Below, in pieces: positions 21,801 to 33,770 of a stretch of DNA of 64,000 nt. The number at the start of each line of letters is the position of its first letter. Position 1 is the stretch's first letter. The DNA comes from Bostrychus sinensis (Eukaryota > Chordata > Actinopteri > Gobiiformes > Eleotridae). Where the stretch lies: NCBI GenBank assembly GCA_020698575.1, contig CM036250.1, positions 29,091,500 to 29,155,499 of the forward strand, in the 5' to 3' direction. The position numbers were made by a program, and so were the translations under genes. Under the pieces are notes generated by a model that saw nothing but the letters and a program-made list of their open reading frames with translations, ran no database searches and was not told where the DNA came from.

Positions 21801-22239
21801 ATTATGGGAACAGTGCCCCTGTCCACACGTGCACTGACAGCTAATTGGGTCCAAGTTGTGTTTTGATCAGAAATGTGATGCCGTGATGCTCAGCTGCCTC
21901 CTCCCTCTCAACACAAATTGTGCTCCACTTTCTACAAATGTGACTGAAAGTGTCCAGGATGTTGTCAGATATGCATTATGTAAATAATAAATCATCTTTT
22001 TGAGAATAAATATATAAACATAATAATAATCAGTGATCCATAATTAATTAAGTCTAAACTGCAAACTTTACACCAAGAGCAGCCTCATTTTTTTTCTTTG
22101 ATGATAAAAGTGTGTCAGTGAGAGGAAATATGAGTGTTCACAAACTATTACAAAGAAGATACTTAAAACAAACGTGACATCTGTGCTTCCAACGAGACGC
22201 TGCATGATCTGAAGCTCTCCGGGCTGTTCTCAGCTCATG
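21801..22239. other. Intergenic, nothing recognised
   Basis: AT-rich spacer between two element remnants. Confidence 0.45.
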
Positions 22240-22597
22240 AACTGTCCAACTTAATTTCAGGCGCTTTCCCCTGCCCTCTGTTGTGGCCGCCTGTTCTCGT
22301 CTGCAATCCAGGCGAGGCGCGGTTTATCTCAAACAAGCCTAGTGTCAGTGTCATGTCTTGCCGTGCCTGTGCCTGTGTTTCCTTTTGTCCAGTGTCTTTT
22401 TGGTTCCTCTTCAGCATAAGGTTTGTATTTGTGCTGCTGCCTTTTGATTTTGTATTTTTGTGATTCCTCGTTTGGCGTTTTGGATTTTGTGTTGGTGTTT
22501 TTTGGACTTTAGGTTTTCTTGATTTATTTAAGTTTTTTCAATTCGCAGTCCTGCTAGTGGGTCCTTTTTCTCCTTGTTTCCCCCCATCCGTGACATG
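22240..22597 (+). mobile_element. Possible LTR fragment
   Basis: A T-rich segment rich in CTGTGTTTCC/CCTTTTGTCC motifs. It ends CCTGCTAGTGGGTCC ... CCATCCGTGACA, like the 3' end of Gypsy-type LTRs in fish as I recall (terminal CA). No internal region, primer-binding site or second LTR is present, so it would be a solo or broken LTR. Weak call. Confidence 0.35.
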
Positions 22598-23894
22598 TTT
22601 AAAAACAGACGTTTGCTAGTTTTTGTGATTCTTGCCAATATTTTAAAGAAAAAAATCTAATAACAGTTTTTATTTTTATCACCTCTAATAGCCTACTTTT
22701 TATTTGTGAATTATAGACAAAAAATAAAATAAAATAAAATCCCCTGCAAGATCAGACTATTTAGGCCGCAACAATCACAAAACTTGCCTGCAAAATCCTG
22801 GAGAGAGTCATAATTAAAATGCAAAAACCCACCTAAATGTTTCTCCTGCTGTTTGAGGGTAATCACTGCCAACAACTTGAGCCACCCTTGAGGCACCTTA
22901 AAAAATTACATATTTTTGTAAAAAAAAAAAAAAAAAATGTAGTTATAGTTTTTACAATAATCTGTCATTGCTCCAAAAATGAAAATGGATCAAAACCAAT
23001 GTTGTTATTAATTATTGGCTTATTTAAGGCTCTAATGACTTCATCCCAAGTGATCCACTCTGCAACTTATTTTTGGATAATAAGGCATATTTAGTGTTTT
23101 TGTCATCTAAAGAAATTGGGGTTACAATGACAAAAAAGGCCATAAAATTCATTTTAAAAATACTATGATAATAAACTTTATATCTACAGTTAGGTCTGAA
23201 GTGGTAAAAGAGATTTCAAGAAGAGCTGATATTGACATGTCACAGCAGTTAGGTGACGCTTCTGAGGAAGACTGTTGGTGTCAGTCAAAACATAACAAGA
23301 TAAAGGAAACATCACTGCTGCCTCTGTTGTCTGACAGAAAAGAAATCATTACATCTGACTAACAGATTTCAGCAGAAACCTGTTGTACCAAGGTCCAATG
23401 GGAGAGGTGAGGCCCTCTCTCGATCAAGAACAAAAAATGTCAACAGCCTGTTTGACCGCTGTTCACTTAAATCTCACACAGTAAAAAAAAATAACATTTG
23501 CTTCTTCAAAACACTATTACATCACACCAAACTTACTCAAAGGGTAACAATGTAACCTTTGTACTTTAATAAAACTGTTTTAGAGTCAGCGTGTTGGATA
23601 AATGAGGTGTTGAGGAGTGAATAAAGCCACCCCCTGGGATATCTTGGCAAAAAAAATCAGCCTGGCATGAATAGGAGCACTGACCTGGTGTCTCTGAAGT
23701 CTCAGCAGCATGTCCCGGTTAGCCATAACAACATGATTTTTGTCCTGGTAGAGCAGCCAAAATGCGAAGGAAACTTTTGTACAGAGGAGACGAAAACAAG
23801 AGTCGAGCCAAGCGAGGGGCCACACAGGAGACAGCTGCAAAAGTTCTGACAGCCAAATGGAAAAACATGATTACAAGATATCATCTGCCACCTA
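22598..23894. other. Intergenic, nothing recognised
   Basis: AT-rich with a poly-A run near 22920. Short frames (23165-23362, 23586-23884) are unrecognised. Confidence 0.45.
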
Positions 23895-23990
23895 CCTGAG
23901 TCACATACTGATTTGAGATAGGTTTTTATGCAGGATGCCCTTCCTGTTGCAATCTTGTTAATTTATCCAGGCTTGGAATGAGCACAAAGA
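23895..23990 (-). repeat. Fragment of a fish dispersed repeat ('ggaagggcatcc' family)
   Basis: The minus strand reads GCAGGAAGGGCATCCTGCAT then CAAATCAGTATGTGACTC, as in the copy at 26060-26110 on the plus strand. I recall this block from the 3' part of a common SINE/LINE-associated repeat in percomorph fish. Confidence 0.6.
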
Positions 23991-25440
23991 GCATTCTGAC
24001 TTGTGATCACTGATGGTCACTCTCCACACTGATGTCATTTTAAGTGTTACAGGGAAAGTTCTGCTTCTAAAATGGAAAGCAAAATGATTGTCTTTTCAGT
24101 GTGTTTTTAGAAGGTGACTTTAAATAAACCCACACTAAAAAAACCTAGATGAAAAATTAAAAATAGGTTTGTTAAGTACAGTCTCTGCTATTTGAACTAA
24201 CTGTCAGGGTGATGCTCAATTAAAAGACAAAAGCATTTTATTGTGCACCGGGGGCAATTGCCTATAGACTACAAGGCACTCCATAAAATTAGAATTTACA
24301 TCACATTTGGCTTATTAATCAGCAGTTTACGGCCAGTTCTGTGACGCAATTCCGCTATCACTTTACTGCTGCCTGCATGGTGTATAAATCCCAATTGATG
24401 CCAAGCTTCAATGGATCTCTATGGGGCAGCACCAAACAGTTGTTTTTTTTTTTCACTGCAAGGAAGCAAGACAACAACAAAATCGTCTGGGGGGGGGGGG
24501 GTCTTAAATGAGTGAGATGGTAAGAAAAGGGCATAGGGGTCAGTAGGGAATTAGTGAGGTGAAAAGGGGGCGCAACTATTAGTTATAATGATCTGCTTAT
24601 CTTTTGATTGTATATGTACCCTATCCATATAATGTAATATTGACAGCAATCTATTTACATGTGTTCATCTGCACTTAATTCATTTCTGTTTTGTGCTTGC
24701 TGTGATGATCTTATGTTCACCACTACTGCCCCCTGAAATTCCCAAAAATACTAATGAAAAAATTATCAGAAAAAAAAAAAAAAATCGTCACTTCCAAGTA
24801 AGTGTCAGTGGGTGGGCCATGACACTAGCTGGTGGATGATGATTGGAGGAACTGGCTGAAACTTTGTCATCTGAGCTTTTTTTCTATGCGAGAGACATTG
24901 CGTGCTAAAGCAGTGTACTCCGGAAACTAGCCTGATAGTTAGCACAATGCTAGCTAAATTCGTATTCTATTCTATACAAAGAATTATTCTTGTATTGATT
25001 GGTTTAAGTTTGATTTCCAGGGGGCAGAACCAACAGAGGCAGGATGACCAATCAGAGAAACGAAAGACAGGACCTAAGCAAAAGCTTGCACTAATATCAT
25101 TAACAAACATGCCGATGCATTAGATGCATGGGAATTACTTTTTGCTATAAAAACACTAGAATACACTATATTATGAGCAGCTCTGTACTTATTTCTGAAC
25201 GGGGACAGAAACAAAAGCCAGTTGATTTCGTTTTATTTGATTGTGAACGTTATGTAACAGGACTTTAATGGCAAAAGTAGAAAAAAAAGAGGTGGAATCA
25301 ACAGGTGACAAAGGAAAACACTCAACAGTATTAAGCACAGGTGAGAGAAGTTGTTAAATTTACTCTGTATTAGCCATTGCCATCTTGGTTATGGACTGAA
25401 GATATCTTCTGCCACTGTGTACTGGATGTGTGCCTACTGT
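23991..25440. other. Intergenic
   Basis: Contains a run of 13 G at 24489-24501 and a poly-A run near 24772. About 24240-24310 is unique-looking. No gene. Confidence 0.45.
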
Positions 25441-25499
25441 AATTCTCTTTTTGTTCAAGTCAGCTCTGGGTTTATTCACATATTTTATTTGCACTCATT

Positions 25500-25615
25500 C
25501 TCTTTTTAATTTAATTTTAAGCTGGTTTAATTCTTAAGCTTGTCCTGGTTTCTGTAGAGCACTTTGAATGATTGAATGAATTACCCTGTGTATGAATGGT
25601 TCTATACAAATAGAC
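25500..25615 (+). repeat. SINE/LINE tail-like segment
   Basis: GTAGAGCACTTTGAATGATT followed by GAATGGTTCTATACAAATA resembles the 3' tails shared by several fish SINEs and L2-type LINEs ('cactttgaat...ctatataaat'). No SINE head is seen upstream. Confidence 0.4.
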
Positions 25616-25784
25616 CTGCCTCACCACAGAGCTGCTAAAGTGAGCAGGTGTTTGCACAGAGTGACCTCGCACTTCAGAGAACGTGGTGTCTTCGGGACTG
25701 TGACGTGTTGTTCCTGTAATGAGGACACATAAAAGGTTTACACCATCCTGGACGCACTGATATGGGACAGAAAATATAAGAGTA

Positions 25785-25910
25785 AACAGGATTTGGAGGG
25801 AGAAAAGTACAGATCCAATATAGTCAAGACAGGGGTTTGTCATGTTCTCTGGGAAGAAGCAGACGTCTTATCTTTGTCAGTGACAGTGACGAGAGTGAGC
25901 CAAGCACAGT
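25785..25910 (+). repeat. Duplicated segment, copy 1 (with 27635-27765)
   Basis: GTAAACAGGATTTGGAGG, GGGTTTGT, GAAGCAGACGTCTT and GTGACAGTGACGAGAGTGAG recur at 27635-27765 with few changes. Confidence 0.8.
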
Positions 25911-26049
25911 GTGAAGGAAAACAGTACTGTAGTCTTGTCTTCAACAAAATATATTAAATGGACTACTATAAAGCCAGATGAGAAGTAAACCACAATGAGT
26001 CACATGCCAGTGTACATCTTTGTGCCAGTCTCAAATGCAGATAAATGCA

Positions 26050-26160
26050 AAGGGTTACGTCAGGAAGGGCATCCAACGTTAAAATATATACCAAATCAAT
26101 ATGTGAATCACTGCACAGGATTCACATATTGATTTGGCATAAGTTTTAATGTCGGATCCA
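26050..26160 (+). repeat. 'ggaagggcatcc' repeat ending in a perfect 19-bp-arm hairpin
   Basis: CAGGAAGGGCATCCAACG is followed by CCAAATCAATATGTGAATC (26091-26109), a 9-bp loop, and its exact complement (26119-26137). The 3' block of the repeat has been duplicated in inverted orientation; in the 23.9-kb copy it is present once. Confidence 0.85.
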
Positions 26161-26499
26161 ATCTATGAGTGACATCAATATGGTGGAAGTAGGGAGGCCT
26201 TCCTTCATTTTTTAATAAAAAGACTCATTATTTCTTATTGCATTACTGTTTCTATTCTAAAACCTTTCATGTGAGCTGAATGAGAAAAACTAATTTTAAG
26301 CCTGTAGACACTTGTGTTGATGTGAGAAAAAATAATGAGCTCAGGTTACATTTCTTTGGACAAAACAATTGATTGGAGTTGTAAATTATGAATGAAAATG
26401 TTAGGTTGATGCTGGAGTCAGGTGTGACATTCTGACCTCTGACTCAGAGGTCATGGTCATGATGTGGACAGATGAAGGCTGATTTAGAACTTCTCTCTC

Positions 26500-26821
26500 A
26501 GGATTGAAACATTTTGAGCTGTTTCAAGTTAACTTTAAATTCCAGCTGATCTGCTTTCTTATAAATATTACATCAGAAATGCAATGCTCATTAAACATTC
26601 TTTCAAAGAACCCTATCATGTAAGCCCTGGCATATGATGGGAGTGAGTGCATTAAGATGCAGTCTATTTTCTTAAAGACATTGGGTCATGTGTGACACTG
26701 TTCCCATGTTTCCTAAAGTTGCAGACAAACTAGAAACACTTAACTTTAAAGTGCTCATTTTACTCTAGAAAAGTGTTTAAAGAATTCTCTCCTAGTTTTC
26801 ATTTTAATTCATCATTCATTC
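26500..26821 (+). repeat. Dispersed repeat family 'D', copy 3
   Basis: The core GGGTCATGTGTGACACTGTT lies at about 26684-26703. Upstream GAGTGAGTGCATTAAGATGC and downstream CTTTAAAGTGCTCATTTTAC align with 5925-6090. The 5' part (GCAATG..CATTAAACATTCTTTCAAAGAA) is shared with 35735-35770. Confidence 0.75.
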
Positions 26822-27296
26822 TTTTAATATATGTATGTTTGCTTTTTTCAGGATTTTTGAAATATTTTTGGACACCTTTGCATTAGTATTTCACATTTTA
26901 CAACTTAAAATAATGTTTATGTATGAAAAAGCTGTTACTTTGACTTTGCAGAGAACGCTTGGATTAGGCACCTGTCACCCCCTGCTGTCAATGGCGGGAA
27001 ATGGACAGAGCATAAAATGGCTAATTAGCACAGCACTAGCAACATGACACTACCAGATCTGACTGCTTCGTAGTGACAGCATTTTAAGAGCTGAAGTTAC
27101 CAGAATGAGTCAGGGACAGTGTGTGGGCTTCAGAAATATGCAGGAGTGTTTTCAGATCTTCTGAAGGAGACGGGCTCACTAAACACAATAACTCAAACAT
27201 GCATGGATGAAACAAAATACTACTCCATGTATGTTTTTTAGGTGCAAACGGTTAAAAGCTCAAAAATGTTGATTTAGCAGAATAGAGAACCTTTAA
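26822..27296. mobile_element. MITE family 'T', copy C
   Basis: Collinear with copies A and B (GACACCTTTGCATTAGTATT, CTTGGATTAGGCACCTGTC, CAGAGCATAAAATGGCTAAT). The right end AGAATAGAGAACCTTTAA is kept; the left end is degraded. Confidence 0.75.
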
Positions 27297-27634
27297 CTCT
27301 GAAGAGTTTTGCTGTGTAGAAGGCAAAAACTGATAGAAGACTATCATGCTAGATCAGCAACCTATAGCTTAATGTCACTATATCTATTTGGGTATAGAGT
27401 AGTTGTAGTCCTAGCTGTAGCATTAGCACTAGTAACAGCAGCAACTCTAGCAGCATGAGAAGTAATAGCTGTAGAAGTAGAGCCCTAGTTAAAATAATAG
27501 TGGTGAAAGAAATGGAAGTAGTAGTAATAGTTGCAGTAGTATGAGTAGGAATATTGCTCAGTATCTATTGCAATAATCACTAAACAACTACCATACAATG
27601 TCTGAGGTAATATCCTGGTACAGAAGATTCATTT
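27297..27634. repeat. Degenerate (GTA)n-type tract
   Basis: From about 27395 to 27560 the sequence is dominated by GTAGTAGTA/AGTAATAG/CAGCAG triplets with many interruptions. Confidence 0.65.
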
Positions 27635-27775
27635 GTAAACAGGATTTGGAGGAACAGAAGAACAAGCTCACGACTCAGGACAAAGGGTTTGTAATGTTCC
27701 AGAAGAAGCAGACGTCTTCTCTTCATCAGTGACAGTGATGAGAGTGAGCCAAGAGCAGTATGAATTTACAATTTG
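27635..27775 (+). repeat. Duplicated segment, copy 2
   Basis: Matches 25785-25910 (GAAGAAGCAGACGTCTTCTC; GTGACAGTGATGAGAGTGAG). Confidence 0.8.
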
Positions 27776-28789
27776 AAGATGGGACTAAAATCTCATCATG
27801 TCACCTTTTCCTTTTGTAGAATAGAAGTGAATTACCCACACTGATGGACAACCATTCACTCTCACATCATTCACTATGTCTGGGACATTTGGATTCAGTC
27901 TTTCTTCTAACACATGCATGTCTTGCATGCATGGACAGTGGGAGGAAGAGGGGAGGACTCAGGAGTAACACTGGGAGGACATGAAGTCTCCTTTCAGAGA
28001 GGTTGTGAGTTGGCAAGCCCATGACCCACAAGAAGGGCCACACTGACATTTGTGGTGGCTAATGGCCTTTAATCTTGTGATTGCGTGATTGCAGCAAGAA
28101 GCCAGTTAGCAGAGGTGACAAGTGACTGCATACTTACTCAAATAATTTACTTTGAAGTACCTGTTCTAATGTCACATTACCTTAAAATTACCTTTTGACC
28201 TTTATGTCATGGTGGGTAGCACGCGTGACTGAAAGCCTGAATGTCCTAAGTTTGATAGGTTTGGCTAAAGAGGAGAAGTAGTGGCAGTAGTTGTACACAG
28301 GACATTTTAAAGTGGTAAACTAACGAGTAAATTTATCTCTATGTCAGTGTTTTATTATTATTATTATTATTATTTTATTATTATTATTATTTTATGAAGA
28401 AGTAAGTTTTGGTTAAAATAAATAAATAAAGGCTTATAATTATTCCCTTTCTGTATTTATTTCTTTGTTTATTCATTTGTGCTTTAATTTATTTTTGCTT
28501 TATTTAATGATTTATATTTTGCCTCTTTGATTTATTCCCACTTCTTTTTTTTCTTTTTTTTGTTTCTTGATTTCTGTCATGCAAAATGCAAGTGAATGCC
28601 CCCTTCATTTGCATTTCAGTGGCATAAATCAAGAAATAAATAAATGTGGGAATAAATTAAAGCATGGATAAACATACACATAAATACAGAAAGTAGACAA
28701 TTATAGTTCTTTATTTTTATCAGCATTTCTTGTCAATGAGAGCATTTATTTATGAATAGATTTTTTTTATTTATTTGGCAATTATGGTC
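27776..28789. other. Intergenic with SINE relic and (TTA)n
   Basis: 27900-28060 resembles a degraded SINE body (GGGAGGACTCAGGAGTAACA). (TTA)n simple sequence lies at about 28350-28393. An inverted pair of AT-rich blocks lies around 28440-28690. Confidence 0.45.
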
Positions 28790-28960
28790 TTCCACGGTGA
28801 ACAGTGCCACACACGACTGATGTTTTTAAGATGCAACAAAAAAATGTCAATGCACTTACTCCCATCATTTAATGGACAGTGTTTAAAAATGTTATTTTCT
28901 TTGTCACTGAAAATTGCTGCTGTAATACTAAAGGCAGATGAATCAGTGATTTAAATGACT
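28790..28960 (-). repeat. Dispersed repeat family 'D', copy 4
   Basis: GTGAACAGTGCCACACACGA is the complement of the family core. Downstream AATACTAAAGGCAG...AATCAGTGA is shared with 42570-42605, which extends the family to about 170 bp in this orientation. Confidence 0.65.
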
Positions 28961-29811
28961 TATTTTAATTATCAATTAAATTGAAATTCAAAAAGTTCCA
29001 GTGTGTTCCTGACATTTTCCACTAAAGAAAAAAACTGAACTGCCATTGTGGTATTATATATACTCTGACATAGTGTTAAATTTGCTGTGTAGTTCCAGTC
29101 TTCTAAAGCATTCCTCTACTTCAATAACAAACACCAAAGCACTAATTTAAAATACAATATCTGCATTTCCAATAGCTACATCCAAATTCAACACCGTGTG
29201 TTTAAAAAGACCAAATTACAAAAAGTAGGTGAAAACATTAACTTTTTCATTGTTTATCTTGGGCTCACAGAAACGTCTCATTAAAAATTCAAAGGACTAT
29301 TAAGCATAATGGACACAGAGTTAGTAAAAAGCGTCTCTAAATGCTGCATAATTAACTTTATTCCCAGTAAAGTCTGCCAATGTTATTAACAAAATGACCA
29401 CAAACTAATTAAAAAAATTGATCTTTTTATGTAGAGACACTCTTTCTTTGTTTTAATAAGCTTAGGGGATCAGTCCTAAACTAATAAGTGCCTTTCGTCA
29501 CACTGGGGATAAACACAACAGCCCTTGACAACAATCTAAAAATCTATGACTCATACAGAATATAGATTTCTACTTTAATGAAATTAAATTATTTTGGCTA
29601 CGAACTACAGACAGAATATTAAAGCGATATCTAGGGATGTTTTTGTTGGTGTGTGTGTTGGTTTGTTGGTCAATTTTTGATGACACTTTTCAGGAAATGT
29701 CAGTAATGGGCCAATGAGGACGTTCTTGCTTTTCTACTTCTAATACTATTGCTGCTACTGCTGCTACTACTATTACTGCTATAGAAGAAAAAGAGAGATC
29801 GGACCAAATAT
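28961..29811. other. Intergenic; unique-looking island 29270-29560
   Basis: No gene. 29270-29560 shows AT-rich, TTAAT-containing unique sequence resembling vertebrate noncoding conserved elements in texture only. A degenerate (CTA/CTG)n run is at 29735-29785. Confidence 0.3.
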
Positions 29812-29935
29812 ACTAACACCAGCCACAAGGGGCCAGTAATGGGACAAATAAACAAACTTTTGGTGTTGATCTAAATCACTGTATGGATCCAGGATTTTGT
29901 TTAATACATTTTTTACCATTCTGAGATACGCATTG
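29812..29935 (-). repeat. Dispersed repeat shared with 15047-15150
   Basis: TGGTGTTGATCTAAATCAC, GGATCCAGGATTTTG and TTTTTACCATTCTGAGAT parallel the 15.05-kb copy. Confidence 0.5.
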
Positions 29936-30296
29936 GTTTTAATAGATAAAGCAGGTCTGTGCTCTGAGTACTTCTTGTAGTATACTGTATTTAGTATAGT
30001 GTTGATTTTTCTAAGGCTAGAAATAGGGATATCAGGATTAGTCAATTTTACTACTTTGCATTGTAAATGTCACAGTAGGATAATAGTAATGACTTTAGGA
30101 GATAAGGTTTTTCTCTACTCCTTAATTACATGTTTATAAGGTTCTTCAGGTTAATTAATAAAATGAAAAGGAATAAAAAAGGTCTTACACTGGGTCAGGC
30201 AGGTTGGCAGTTGGGAAAACATTTCATTAAAAGTTTGGTTAAAAGCATGGAGAGCATGGAGAGAGCGAGTGCAGTGCCAGGAAAGAGTGGGCCCAG
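29936..30296. other. Intergenic, nothing recognised
   Basis: AT-rich spacer; the 88-codon minus frame across 29779-30045 has no known domain. Confidence 0.4.
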
Positions 30297-31248
30297 GTGG
30301 AATTAGAAATATGACAGAAAAACTGAAAAATTGAGTGTGCAAAAGTATTCATTCCCTTTTTAAAGAGGCCCCTAAATGAGACCCGGTGTTACTCACCCTC
30401 AGAAGTCACAGAAATAGTTGAATAAGGTCGGCCTGACTGCAATTCAACTGTCATTATGCCACAAAGCACAATTTAATTAATCATTACAATATGTAAAAGA
30501 TAAGGAACCACACCAAACCTGCATAAAAAGGACCATCTAAAACTCACAAACCGTGCAAGGAGTGCATTCATCAGAGAGGCAACAATAAGACTGAAACCTG
30601 AAAGATCTGCAGAGCTCCACAGCAGAGACTGTTGTATCTGTCCACAGGACCACTCTGAACCATACACTCCACAGAGCTGGGCTGTGTGGAAGAGTGACCA
30701 GAAGATAGCACAAACCCAACAGCTGACTGTGTCCCTCTCTAAAGTGAAGTCTGGCGATGGCAGTGTCCTGCTGTGGGGATATTAGTCATTGGTAGGGACT
30801 GGGAAACTGCTCAGAACTGAAGGAATGAAGGATGGAGCTAAACACGGGAAAATTCTTGAAGAAAACGACTCAAACTGTGCTGTACAATGTATCCAACCTG
30901 AAGGAGCTGGAGCTGTTTTTAGATGAAGAATGAGCACAAATCCCAGTGATTTTATGAACCAACCTCATAAACACTTATCCTAGAAAAGTTGGAGCTGGAA
31001 GTCCTTCAGAAGGAGGTTCTACAGAGGACTAACTTGAGGGGTACATACTTTTGTACGCTCAAGTTTTCTGTTTTTCTGTCATATTTCTAATTTGCTTCAC
31101 AATAAAAAACATTTTGCATCTTCATAGTTGTTGTTATGTGATGTAAAGTGACTGACATGAACCTCCCAATGATCCATTTAAATCAGGTCATAAAGCAACA
31201 ATAAAGAAAAAATGCTAAGGGGAATGAATACTGTTGCAAGCCACTGTA
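30297..31248 (+). mobile_element. Degenerate DNA transposon ('caaaagtattcattccc' ends)
   Basis: GTGCAAAAGTATTCATTCCC near 30337 is mirrored by GGGGAATGAATACTGTTGCA at about 31219, followed by AGCCACTGTA. This terminal type is found in a Tc1/mariner-like group of vertebrates. A second inverted pair (30299-30355 with 31041-31093) shares AATTAGAAATATGACAGAAA. The interior is collinear with a repeated fish element as I recall, but it has stops in every frame; no transposase motif survives. The left boundary is uncertain. Confidence 0.6.
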
Positions 31249-31277
31249 TAGCCTTGTAGTGTAGTTGGTTAAGGAAA

Positions 31278-31839
31278 GAATTGTTCAGTTGATGATAAAG
31301 GCATGAAATTTCATTGAAATATTCATTATACGCTAGATTTTCTGAAAAAAGTGCTAGCCACTTGAATGTCCAATATGGCAGCCATTTTCTAACATGGTTG
31401 TCAAATAATGCCTATAATGTAATTGGCCAGGAGCCAGACTTTCCCATAGGGTTATTTTTGCTACCATTTTTACATATTATTTTTGTTAGTGTATACTTTT
31501 ACCCATTTTAAGTTCATGTTCTTTTGTGTCATGACCATTCCACTGACATTTTTCCTTCACAAATTATTACATTCTCTCTGTGTTTTCTATGAACATGTGA
31601 GGCAGTCATTTCAATCACACGAGGTGTACACTAACAAAAAATAATAGCAACAAATGACAACAGAAATATCTACATAGGGGTCTGGCTCACATTATCACAT
31701 TATAGGGATTATTTGGCAACCATATTGGAAAATGGCCTCTATTTTGGCATTTCAAGTGGCTGGCATTTTTTAATGAAAATCTAGGGTATGATGAATATTT
31801 CAGCCATATTTCATGCTTGTATCATCAAATGAATGATTC
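31278..31839. mobile_element. Foldback MITE with ~220-bp inverted arms
   Basis: The left arm (31278 to about 31495) begins GAATTGTTCAGTTGATGATA. The right arm (about 31625-31839) is its imperfect complement, ending ATCATCAAATGAATGATTC. Shared internal marks include CTAGATTTTC, GCCAGCCACTTGAA and TTTTGTTAGTGTA. A ~130-bp unpaired centre remains. No coding capacity. It ends about 20 bp from the Rex3 insertion. Confidence 0.85.
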
Positions 31840-32028
31840 TGGACAAAAATTCCATTAAGCCGCTCCACTCATCCATCTTCTTCCGCTTATCCGGGACCGG
31901 GTCGTGGGGGCAGCAGTCTAAGCAAAGATGCCCAGACTTCCCTCTCCACAGACACTTCCTCCAGCTCTACCGGGGGCACCCCAAGGCGTTCCCAGGCCAG
32001 CTGAGTGACATAGTCTCTCCAGCGTGTC

Positions 32029-33770
32029 CTAGGTCTTCCCCGGGCCTCCGCCCGGTGGGACATGCCCGGAACACCTCCCCAGGGAGACGTCCAGGAGGCA
32101 TCTAGAACAAATGCCCGACTGACTCCTCTTGATGTGGAGGAGCAGTGGCCCTACTCTGAGCTCCTCCCGGGTGACATAGCTCCGCACCCTATCTCTAAGG
32201 GAGCGCCCAGCCACCCGGCGGAGGAAACTCATTTCTGCCACTTGTATCCGGGATCTTGTCCTTTCACTCATGATCCAAAGCTCATGGCCATATGTGAGAG
32301 TAGGAACGTAGATCGACCGGTAAATCGAGAGCTTTGCCTTTCGGTTCAGCTCCTTCTTCACCACAACAGACTGATACAATGACCGCATTGCTGCAGACGC
32401 TGCACCTATCTGCCTGTCAATCTCACGTTCCCACCTTCCCTCACTCGTGAACAAGACCCCGAGATACTTGAACTCCTCCACTTGAGGCAGGAGCTCTCCC
32501 CCAACCTGGAGAGGGCAGGCCACCCTTTTCCGGTCAAGAACCATGGCCTCGGACTTGGAGGTGCTGATTCTCATCCCAGCTGCTTCACACTCGGCTGCAA
32601 ACCACCCCAGTGCACACTGAAGGTCCTGGCTTGAGGAAGCCAACAGGACAACATCATCCGCAAAAAGCAGAGATGAAATCCTGTGGTTCCCAAACCAGAC
32701 TGAACCAGTGACAAAGGGCAGCCCTGCCAGAGTCCAACATGCACTGGGAACAGGTCTGACTTACAACCGGCAATGCGGACCAAGCTCCTGCTCTGGTTGT
32801 ACAGGGACTGGACAGCCCTTAGCAAAGGGCCCCGGACCCCATACTCCCAGAGCACCCCTCACAGGACACTTCAAGGGACACGGTCGAACACTTTCTCCAA
32901 ATCCACAAAACACATGTGGACTGGATGGGCGAATTCCCATAAACCCTCGAGCACTCGATATAGGGTGTAGAGCTTGTCCACTGTTCCACGAACGGGACGA
33001 AAACCGCATTGTTCCTCCTGGATCCGAGGTTCGACTATCGGCTGAATTCTCCTCTCCAGTACCCTGGAATAGACTTTCCCGGGGAGGCTGAGGAGTGTGA
33101 TCCCCTTGTAGTTGGAACACACCCTCCGGTCCCCCTTCTTAAAAAGAGGGACCACCACCCCGGTCTGCTAGTCAAGAGGTACTGTCCCCGAACACCACGT
33201 GATGCTGCAGAGACGTGTCAGCCATGACAGCCCCACAACATCCAGGGACTTAAGGTACTCAGGATGGATCTCATCCACCCCCGGTGCCTTGCCACTGAGG
33301 AGCTTTCCAACCACCTCAGTGACTTCAGCTTGAGTGATGGACGAGTGCACCTCTGAGTCCCCAGCCCCTGCTTTCTCAATGGAAGGCGTGTCGGTGGGAT
33401 TGAGGACATCCTAAAAGTATTCCTTCCACCGCCGACAACATCCCCAGTCGAGGTCAACAGCTCCCCACTTCCACTGTAAACAGTGTTTGTGAAGCACTGC
33501 TTCCCCTCCTGAGGCGGCGGATGGTTTGCCAGAATTTCTTTGAGGCCGCCCGATAGTCCTCCTCCATGGCCTCCCCGAACTCCTCCCAGACCCAAGTTTT
33601 TGCCTCCACAACTGCCCGGGCTGCAGCACGCTTGGCTTGCCGGTACCCGTGAGCTGTCTCAGGGGTCCCACAAGCCAGCCAGGCTTGATAGGACTCCTTC
33701 TTCAGCCTGACGGCATCCCTTACTTCCGATGTCCACCACCGGGTTCGGGGGTTGTGCCACGACAAGCACC
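32029..33770 (-). pseudogene. Rex3 linker, reverse transcriptase and C-terminal domain, multiply broken
   Basis: The linker frame has RTRWWTSEVRDAVRLKKESY and EEFGEAMEEDYRAASKKFWQ. The reverse transcriptase frame 33158-32871 holds VVPLFKKGDRR, YKGITLLSLPGKVYSRVLE and FVDLEKVFDRVP (first catalytic Asp). GLWQGCPLS follows in another frame. Then a short deletion removes about 20 residues before the FADD box, which is intact at the DNA level (complement of 32653-32664) but in a new frame. The C-terminal frame 32643-32029 contains GMRISTSKSEAMVLDRKR, EEFKYLGVLFTSEGRW and YGHELWIM. At least three frame changes exclude activity. Confidence 0.92.

Noticed and set aside
24489..24501. Run of 13 G as a G-quadruplex
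   Set aside because: A single homopolymer run; could stack between strands but nothing supports a function.
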